Below, one piece after another: positions 58,341 through 64,000 of a stretch of 64,000 nt of DNA. The notes beneath the pieces were generated by a model that ran no database searches, had not been told where the DNA came from, and saw only the letters and a list, made by a program, of their open reading frames with translations. Every line of letters starts with the position of its first letter. The stretch's first letter is position 1. The DNA comes from Paenibacillus eucommiae (GTDB lineage Bacteria > Bacillota > Bacilli > Paenibacillales > NBRC-103111). The stretch covers positions 23,240-87,239 of the forward strand of contig NZ_JAGGLB010000037.1 of NCBI RefSeq assembly GCF_017874215.1, read 5' to 3'. The position numbers were made by a program, and so were the translations under genes.

Positions 58341-61300
58341 TCACATAGGACCAAAGTAGGGTGGAACTACGATCTTAATCTTCCTGATTTGTGGAGGTGC
58401 GTTGTTATCTGTCGCAGTAATAATCATGATATATTCTCTCCATCTTTGGGTATCGAAATAGCCTGACTGGCCGTAAAGCGTGTTATCCTCAATTCGATAT
58501 ATAAATTTTTTGGATTCTTCTTCTTCTGGTCCTGTAATAGTAACACTGTAGGATATTGACGCCGAATCCACTTCACCAAAATATGAGCTTAAATTCTCAT
58601 ACATAACCCGCTCATCAGTGTCTGGCTCCCACAAGAAATCATCTGGACCAAAAACCGATAATTCGATAACTTTGCTTTTTTGAGCACCGTGAGCATCTGT
58701 TGCCGTAAAGCTAAACGATACCGTGTCACTTTGAGGATCTCCTGCTCCTGTATAGGCGACAGTAAAGGATCGTTGATCAGGCGCCCACACAATTGAAATA
58801 TTATTATCGGCTTCAATCGAGTAAGTCAACGGATCGAACTCAGGATCTTCCACGAATATTGCGTTACTCATAGGGAAGTGCGGATTAAGGCTAAATGTCT
58901 TTGATTCACCTATTTTCAAAATAGAATCCAGGCCATATGAGTTATAATCAATCCACGGTTTTCCATTAACTTTAACGAAAAAATCTGCTTGTCTATCAGA
59001 AATATTAGCATCCCTTACATGAATAGTACTAGTCCCTGAGTAATTCCCACTTACAGATATTATTCCGCCGCTATCTAAATCTGCAACTATAGAAGAGTTA
59101 TAGGTAAGCTGCACGCAGCCGAATCCGTATGTATCTTGAAAATATTCAGTGAGATCAATACCATCAGTTAAAGACTCATCTTCATTTACTTGAAATATAT
59201 TGTCAACAACATGAACGTTAAAACTCGGATATTGCTCATAATAGTTATAATTTGAATCATATACAGCGAACGTAACAGTGTTTGTATTTTGAGCAGTACC
59301 TGATGCTGAGAATGTGAACATTCCACCACTTTGAGAAACCAAGCTTAAATCATCACTAGATACAATCTCAAAGTTTAACGGATCTCCGTCTGGATCGTAG
59401 AAATACTTGGAAAGATCAAAGGTTGCATGTTCATTTGCCTTTATTCCATACTCCGGAAGTTCATATTCATGCATCCTTGGAGCACGGTTTTCAATAGTCA
59501 TTTGCAAATTATATGAAACCGTGCCACCTGGATATGTTGCAGTAATCGGTATGGTCTGGATTCCTGATGTTAAAGATGTATCTACAAAAAAGCTTAGTTC
59601 ACCTTCTGTAAATGAATCAGGATTAATGGGGTGGTTGCTCCCAAATTCTCCAAATGAAGTAACCCATACTCCCTCAGGCACAGACATCGAGTAAATAAGA
59701 GTCTCTTCATTAGGATTCGGGAAAATATCTGCAAGAAAGACGTTCAGGTAATAAGTCCAGCCGCCTTCATAATTACCATCTAGAATACCAACATCATAAG
59801 GATTTGGAGTACTATATGCCAATACGGTAATTGGTGGGAATTCTTTAATTTGAGTAACATTCCCTTTCGTTAACGTGGCTATCATTCCTACTAAGGTATT
59901 CTCCTCACCATATTCGGGTCGTGTAACCGTACCCGTTCCTGCATCAATCAAGCTGCTGTTTGATTCCCAGGTAATCAGCACTCCATTTGCCCCTGTTGTT
60001 GGAAGCACTACATTCTGTGTCACATGCTCCTGAGTATCGTCTGGCACATATCCGATTTCAAGACCTACTGCTGCAATACTCACAGCATCCTGGTCACTTA
60101 CTATTTCATATGCAGCATTCAGAACAGGAGAAACGTTGCCTGCACGGTCTACCGCTATTGCCTTCAACGTAGTAGTTTGGGTTATATAAATGTTCTCACC
60201 ATTATACTCCTGATTGCTGTTTATTTCCGGTTCACTACCATCCAATGTGTAGTAAATCTTCGCATCCGCTTCGCCACTTAGCATTACGATTTGTTCCGCG
60301 TTATAAAAGCCTTCGGGAATGCTGGCTGTTGGCGCTGCTGGTGCTTCTTTATCGATTTCATAAGTGACTTCTAACATTGACAATGATATATTGCCTGCAC
60401 GGTCTACCGCAATTGCTTTCAGCATAGTCGATTGAGCAATGTAAATCGGTGTACCTATATACTCCGGGCTGTTGATTGTAGGCTGACTTCCATCCAACGT
60501 GAAGTAAATCTTTGCATCGGTTTCCCCGCTCAGTGTCACGCTTTGAACCGTGTTGTATAAACCATCGGGAATATTGGCAAATGGTGCTTCAGGCGCATCT
60601 TTGTCGATATGATAGGTAACTATCAATGCTGGCGTAGAGATATTTCCCGCTCTATCTACCGTGATTGCTTTGAGCGTGGTCGTTTGTGTGATGCTGATCG
60701 GTATATCCATATACTCCAGGCTGCCAAGTGTAGGCTCGCTGCCATCCAGTGTGTAGTAAATCTTCGCGTCCATCTCTCCACTTAGTGTCACGCTCTGATT
60801 CACGTTGTACCAGCCACCCATTACATTTGCCACTGGCTCTAAGGGCGCTTCTTTGTCGATATGATAAGTAATCTCTAACGGCAACAACGAAACATTGCCT
60901 GCTCGATCTACTACAATCGCTCTAAGCGTGGTGGTTTGAGAGATGTAAATGGCACCTGTATACTCTGGGCTGCTCGTATTTGGAATCGTACCATCCAACG
61001 TATAGTAGATCTTCCCTTCCGCTTCACCATTCAACGTCACGCTCTGATTCACGTTGTACCAGCCCTCAGGGACATTGGCTGTTGGCGCTGCTGGTGCTTC
61101 CTTGTCGATTTGATACAAAACCCCTAACAATGACGACGAAATATTACCTGCACCATCTACCGCGATTGCTTTGAGCATAGTTGTTTCTGTGATGTTGATA
61201 GCACCTGTATACTCTGGGCTGTTAATACTTGGAGTTGAGCCATCCAGCGTGTAATATATCTTCGCATCTACTTCTGCACTTAAAATCACGCTCTGGTTCT

Positions 61301-63467
61301 TGTTGTACAATCCGCCGGCTACACTTGCTTCTGGCGCTGCAGGTGCTTCTTTATCAATATGATATGTAACTACAAACGCAGGTGACGATATATTTCCTGC
61401 CCGATCTACTGCAATTGCCTTTAGTGTAGTCGTGCTTGTTATGTTGATAGCGTTGAGATACTCTGAGCTGTTGGTAGTTGGAATCGTACCATCCAGTGTA
61501 TAGTAGATCTTCGTATGCTCTTCTCCACTCAGCGTCACACTTTGATCCACGTTGTATAATCCTTCGGGGATACTTGCTACTGGCGCTACTGGTGCTTCTT
61601 TATCGATAAAATAGGTAACTGCCAACACAGGCGATATATTTCCTGCGCGGTCAACCGCAATCGCCTTCAGCGTTGTGGTTACGGTTATGCCGATAGCATC
61701 GCTATACTCTAAGCTGCCAATAACCGGCTCACTGCCGTCCAGTGTGTAATAAATTCTCGCATCCACTTCAGCACTTAGCAAAAGGCTCTGATTCACGTTA
61801 TACCAACCGCCCACCACATTCGTTACTGGAGCTGGTGGCACTTCTTTGTCGATATGGTAAGTGACTTCTAACGGCAATGATACGTTCCCTGCTCGGTCCA
61901 CTACAATCGCCTTCAACATTGCGCTTTGAGTTACGTTAATAGCACCTGTGTACAAAACACCATTTTCTTTGGTCGGCGTACTGCCATTCAATGTGTAGTA
62001 AATTTTACAATCCGCTTCGCCAATCAAAGTCACGCTCTGATCCACGTTGTACCAGCCGCCCTCTACACTTGCTACTGGCGCCACCGGTACTTCCTTGTCA
62101 ATATAGTAGGCTGCTTCTAAAGGCGGCGACGATGCATTACCTGCACGGTCCACTACAATCGCCTTCAACGTAGCGCTCTGAGTTATGTTTATAGCCCCTG
62201 CATACAAAATACCGTTTTCTTTGGTCGGTACACTGCCATCCAACGTATAATAAATCTTCGCATTCTCTTCACCGCTTAACGTTATGCTCTGATCCGCGTT
62301 GTACCAGCCACCTTCGATGCTTGCTGTTGGAGCTGCAGGCGCAGAATGATCTACAGTCACCTCAACTTCACTCGTGAACACACCTTCATGACCATCATTC
62401 GCTGCAATTGTAATATTGTACGTGCCTTCAGGCAAATCACTAAATTTCATCACGCTGCCGCTATTAGCCAACTGGAACGAGAGAGGTGTCGTGCCATCAT
62501 TCAAATAAGCACTATATGACAAGGCATCCCCATCCGGGTCAGTAAAATAACTACCTACATTAACCGACACAACAGCCCCTAGTCCGACCGGATTGGGGGT
62601 AGCCAGCAATGTCGCGCCATGTATGGCTTCGGGGGCAGAATTACTTATTTGAACCTGGAAGCCAACCACAGTCTGTGCGTTATTTGAATCTTTTGCAGTC
62701 AAAGTCAATGTGCCGGTTCCCCGCGAAACCCCTCTAATGGACAAGACACCACCAGTGAGCTCCGCACTGACAAAACCTGCAGATAACACTGCCGAATTAT
62801 AGGATAAAACCAGAGAACCATATGACAATAAATCTCCATCTTCATCTCCGATAAAATCATCTAAAAAAAGAACAGAAACCTGATTCCTGTCCAATTGCTG
62901 AGTGGGGATATGGCCGGTTGTTAAAGCAGGGGCTTGATTCGGCATCTCCTGAATAGCGGATAAAGTATGCAGTAAAGTACCATAGTCTTCTTTATTCGTA
63001 TACTTTCCCGGATTTAAATGACTATATTTGATAATATCATCAATATGTATCTTTCCTTCTGATAGGGCATTTAGCTGTGCGTTCTCAGTTACTGTTAGAC
63101 GAAAGCGAGCGGCATTCCCATTTGCGGATAAAAGCGTTATCACCGTGGTCCCCAGTTTTTTGGCACCGATTCGCAATTTGCTTCCGTTGATAATAGCAGC
63201 ATCAGCAACAGCAGGACTTTGCACATGAACAGTTTGATAGGATAATTCACCAGAGGATTGCAATATATCGCTCAAATTAAAAGTTTCGTTGTAGCCAAGT
63301 ACAATCGTTTGCTCTTCAAAGGGCTGTATATGCTCAGGGGGTGCAGCCAAGGCGGTTAATTCTGCTGGAATGATGTACGCTAAAGGAGCAATCACTGCAG
63401 AAGCTGCTATCCATTTCGACATTTTTTTCTTGTTTTCTCTACGTTCCCTTTTTAATTTTTTGCTCAT
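58341..63467 (-). CDS. 1708-residue surface protein with nine chitobiase-C-like repeats
   Basis: Very large secreted protein. Basic N-tail then a signal-peptide hydrophobic stretch (SKWIAASAVIAPLAYII), Ig/cadherin-like domains with DPDGD acidic loops (residues 60-375), nine repeats of about 83 residues (376-1126), each with YNVDQSVTLSGE, KIYYTLDGS and LKAIAVDRAGN motifs (CHB_HEX_C/Fn3-associated-like fold), then a bacterial Ig-like domain (to about 1215) and cadherin-like domains to the C-terminus KIVVPPYFGPM. No LPXTG, SLH or C-terminal membrane anchor. GGGAGGAATTTACTAGAA precedes the ATG. Followed by a terminator and a TPR-glycosyltransferase, which could modify it (inference). Likely binds polysaccharide or acts as adhesin; substrate unknown. 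Confidence 0.88.
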   Translation of the reverse strand: MSKKLKRERRENKKKMSKWIAASAVIAPLAYIIPAELTALAAPPEHIQPFEEQTIVLGYNETFNLSDILQSSGELSYQTVHVQSPAVADAAIINGSKLRIGAKKLGTTVITLLSANGNAARFRLTVTENAQLNALSEGKIHIDDIIKYSHLNPGKYTNKEDYGTLLHTLSAIQEMPNQAPALTTGHIPTQQLDRNQVSVLFLDDFIGDEDGDLLSYGSLVLSYNSAVLSAGFVSAELTGGVLSIRGVSRGTGTLTLTAKDSNNAQTVVGFQVQISNSAPEAIHGATLLATPNPVGLGAVVSVNVGSYFTDPDGDALSYSAYLNDGTTPLSFQLANSGSVMKFSDLPEGTYNITIAANDGHEGVFTSEVEVTVDHSAPAAPTASIEGGWYNADQSITLSGEENAKIYYTLDGSVPTKENGILYAGAINITQSATLKAIVVDRAGNASSPPLEAAYYIDKEVPVAPVASVEGGWYNVDQSVTLIGEADCKIYYTLNGSTPTKENGVLYTGAINVTQSAMLKAIVVDRAGNVSLPLEVTYHIDKEVPPAPVTNVVGGWYNVNQSLLLSAEVDARIYYTLDGSEPVIGSLEYSDAIGITVTTTLKAIAVDRAGNISPVLAVTYFIDKEAPVAPVASIPEGLYNVDQSVTLSGEEHTKIYYTLDGTIPTTNSSEYLNAINITSTTTLKAIAVDRAGNISSPAFVVTYHIDKEAPAAPEASVAGGLYNKNQSVILSAEVDAKIYYTLDGSTPSINSPEYTGAINITETTMLKAIAVDGAGNISSSLLGVLYQIDKEAPAAPTANVPEGWYNVNQSVTLNGEAEGKIYYTLDGTIPNTSSPEYTGAIYISQTTTLRAIVVDRAGNVSLLPLEITYHIDKEAPLEPVANVMGGWYNVNQSVTLSGEMDAKIYYTLDGSEPTLGSLEYMDIPISITQTTTLKAITVDRAGNISTPALIVTYHIDKDAPEAPFANIPDGLYNTVQSVTLSGETDAKIYFTLDGSQPTINSPEYIGTPIYIAQSTMLKAIAVDRAGNISLSMLEVTYEIDKEAPAAPTASIPEGFYNAEQIVMLSGEADAKIYYTLDGSEPEINSNQEYNGENIYITQTTTLKAIAVDRAGNVSPVLNAAYEIVSDQDAVSIAAVGLEIGYVPDDTQEHVTQNVVLPTTGANGVLITWESNSSLIDAGTGTVTRPEYGEENTLVGMIATLTKGNVTQIKEFPPITVLAYSTPNPYDVGILDGNYEGGWTYYLNVFLADIFPNPNEETLIYSMSVPEGVWVTSFGEFGSNHPINPDSFTEGELSFFVDTSLTSGIQTIPITATYPGGTVSYNLQMTIENRAPRMHEYELPEYGIKANEHATFDLSKYFYDPDGDPLNFEIVSSDDLSLVSQSGGMFTFSASGTAQNTNTVTFAVYDSNYNYYEQYPSFNVHVVDNIFQVNEDESLTDGIDLTEYFQDTYGFGCVQLTYNSSIVADLDSGGIISVSGNYSGTSTIHVRDANISDRQADFFVKVNGKPWIDYNSYGLDSILKIGESKTFSLNPHFPMSNAIFVEDPEFDPLTYSIEADNNISIVWAPDQRSFTVAYTGAGDPQSDTVSFSFTATDAHGAQKSKVIELSVFGPDDFLWEPDTDERVMYENLSSYFGEVDSASISYSVTITGPEEEESKKFIYRIEDNTLYGQSGYFDTQRWREYIMIITATDNNAPPQIRKIKIVVPPYFGPM
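60090..62342 (-). repeat. Nine tandem ~83-aa repeats in the surface protein
   Basis: Nine head-to-tail units of about 250 bp, diverged in third positions but sharing the fixed phrases YTLDGS and DRAGN. Each begins near a PxAPxA motif and ends with HIDKEA-type linkers. The first two share the extra KENG before LY, so they are the most recent pair. Such repeats vary in number between strains by recombination. Confidence 0.9.
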
Positions 63468-63591
63468 TTCTAGTAAATTCCTCCCGAAAACTCTTGATCG
63501 CTCGACACTACTGATTTCTTTGACTAAATTCTATCATAATTTGTATCAAGAATATATTAAAAATATAGTTTCCGACAAAATAGGAAAAACG

Positions 63592-63873
63592 CCTTGCGGC
63601 GTCCTTTGATGTGCGTGTTCGTGACTTGGGTGCGTTGCGGAGGGAATCGCTGTGGGCTCCAGCCGCTGTTAAAGATTTGTTCCCTTAAGTGGTATCGATG
63701 AGGTGGTAGGAACAAATCTTTAAAGGCGGACGCTACCGCTCTTCCTCCCACAGCCATTCCCTCTCTTTAGCTACAATCGCACAAATCACACGAACACCAA
63801 GCTCAAAAACGGACAGCCAGCAAAGGTTTTTCTCTTGATTAGAGGAGATTTCCTAGCGGGCGCAGTGCTAGGA
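63592..63873. repeat. Long hairpin element, copy 2
   Basis: Inverted copy of 5868-6131 (about 80-85% by eye). Outer stem GAGGGAATCGCTGTGGG (63640-63656) pairs with 63747-63763 except for one C-C mismatch; inner stem TTAAAGATTTGTTCC (63669-63683) pairs perfectly with GGAACAAATCTTTAA (63709-63723). The TAT to TGT change in the outer stem and AG to TT in the inner stem are matched by changes on the partner strand. Confidence 0.85.
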
Positions 63874-63905
63874 ATGAAGAGCACGCAGCTGAGAAGGAAC
63901 TGCTA

Positions 63906-63936
63906 CTTTAACGATGTTTTTCACATTAAGCATGCA
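63906..63936. repeat. Dispersed palindromic repeat, locus E (degenerate unit)
   Basis: TTTAACGATGTTTTTCA then CATTAAGC, a unit missing about three bases in the right arm; sits just past hairpin element copy 2, as locus A sits beside copy 1. Confidence 0.65.
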
Positions 63937-64000
63937 TTGAATCTGACATGAAATGTAATGAAGAATAATTTACTAAATAAGGTAAATTATGATGATCTTT

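Larger units (their letters stand above)
63468..64000. other. 533-bp intergenic region with hairpin element copy 2
   Basis: Contains the second copy of the long hairpin element (63592-63873) and the remnant palindrome locus E. A 66-codon minus-strand frame (63557-63757) falls inside the hairpin and is rejected. Nothing else convincing; the window ends here. Confidence 0.7.

Noticed and set aside
63557..63757. 66-codon minus-strand frame (MAVGGRAVASAFKD start), with a related 38-codon frame at 5964-6080
   Set aside because: Both lie inside the two copies of the hairpin element. The shared start MA-GGRA-ASAFKD follows from the conserved stem sequence, and the rest differs in length and frame. 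No ribosome site is present. Structure explains the conservation better than coding.
1..64000. Prophage, insertion sequence, integron, tRNA or rRNA genes, biosynthetic cluster
   Set aside because: No integrase, transposase, phage structural protein, cloverleaf, rRNA segment, NRPS/PKS or lanthipeptide enzyme could be recognised anywhere in the window.

Overview
The window looks like chromosomal DNA from an endospore-forming, low-to-moderate GC Firmicute of the Bacillales, most probably Paenibacillus or a close relative. The support is: Bacillus-type ribosome binding sites throughout (AGGAGG cores, frequent TTG and GTG starts); sporulation genes (a Sda-type checkpoint peptide and a KinB-like histidine kinase); CymR; LipL; T-box leaders; and the conserved Bacillales blocks hisS-aspS-tcdA-rarA, cymR-cysteine desulfurase and alaS-ireB-ruvX-DUF1292-mltG. 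No rRNA or tRNA genes, prophage, insertion sequence or CRISPR array was found.

Layout. Positions 1-4024 hold an L-fucose/deoxy-hexose catabolic operon on the minus strand (isomerase, kinase, aldolase cut by the window edge), with a palindromic operator inside its promoter. 4179-9770 carry a membrane-anchored metallophosphoesterase, a lactonase-family beta-propeller and a large HAD-domain protein divergent from a family 2 glycosyltransferase (9885-10703). 10743-14691 are two paralogous Gfo/Idh/MocA oxidoreductases flanking an AraC regulator, plus an aldo/keto reductase. A PfkB kinase, sda and a convergent small gene follow. 17245-20759 is a heterodimeric ABC exporter whose second subunit is frameshifted. 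21033-22771 hold a 2-hydroxyacid dehydrogenase and a glycerophosphodiesterase.

23163-28107 is the complete pyruvate dehydrogenase operon (E1alpha, E1beta, E2, E3). An esterase, a sugar-dehydrogenase lipoprotein and LipL lie next to it; LipL makes lipoylated E2 possible. 31279-35087 carry the KinB-like kinase and a chemoreceptor. 35171-36240 are the decayed remains of two U32 peptidase genes just downstream of mltG. 36300-45240 is the conserved core: mltG, two DUF1292 genes, ruvX, ireB, alaS with a very short T-box leader, an AI-2E-type permease, a zinc-ribbon protein, a PRC-barrel protein, cysteine desulfurase and cymR. mnmA and a DUF3889 secreted protein point the other way. rarA, tcdA, aspS and hisS (with a full T-box leader) follow, then an HxlR regulator, an extremely acidic protein, a membrane-anchored FAD oxidoreductase, a TPR-glycosyltransferase and a 1708-residue surface protein with nine chitobiase-C-terminal-like repeats.

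The most unusual content is intergenic. One roughly 265-280 bp element is present as two inverted copies (5868-6131 and 63592-63873); each folds into a long hairpin, and the copies differ by compensated base-pair changes. A second family of short palindromes, with core GATGAAAAACATC, recurs at five intergenic sites and partly shares a larger composite unit. Both are candidates for poorly described dispersed structural elements.
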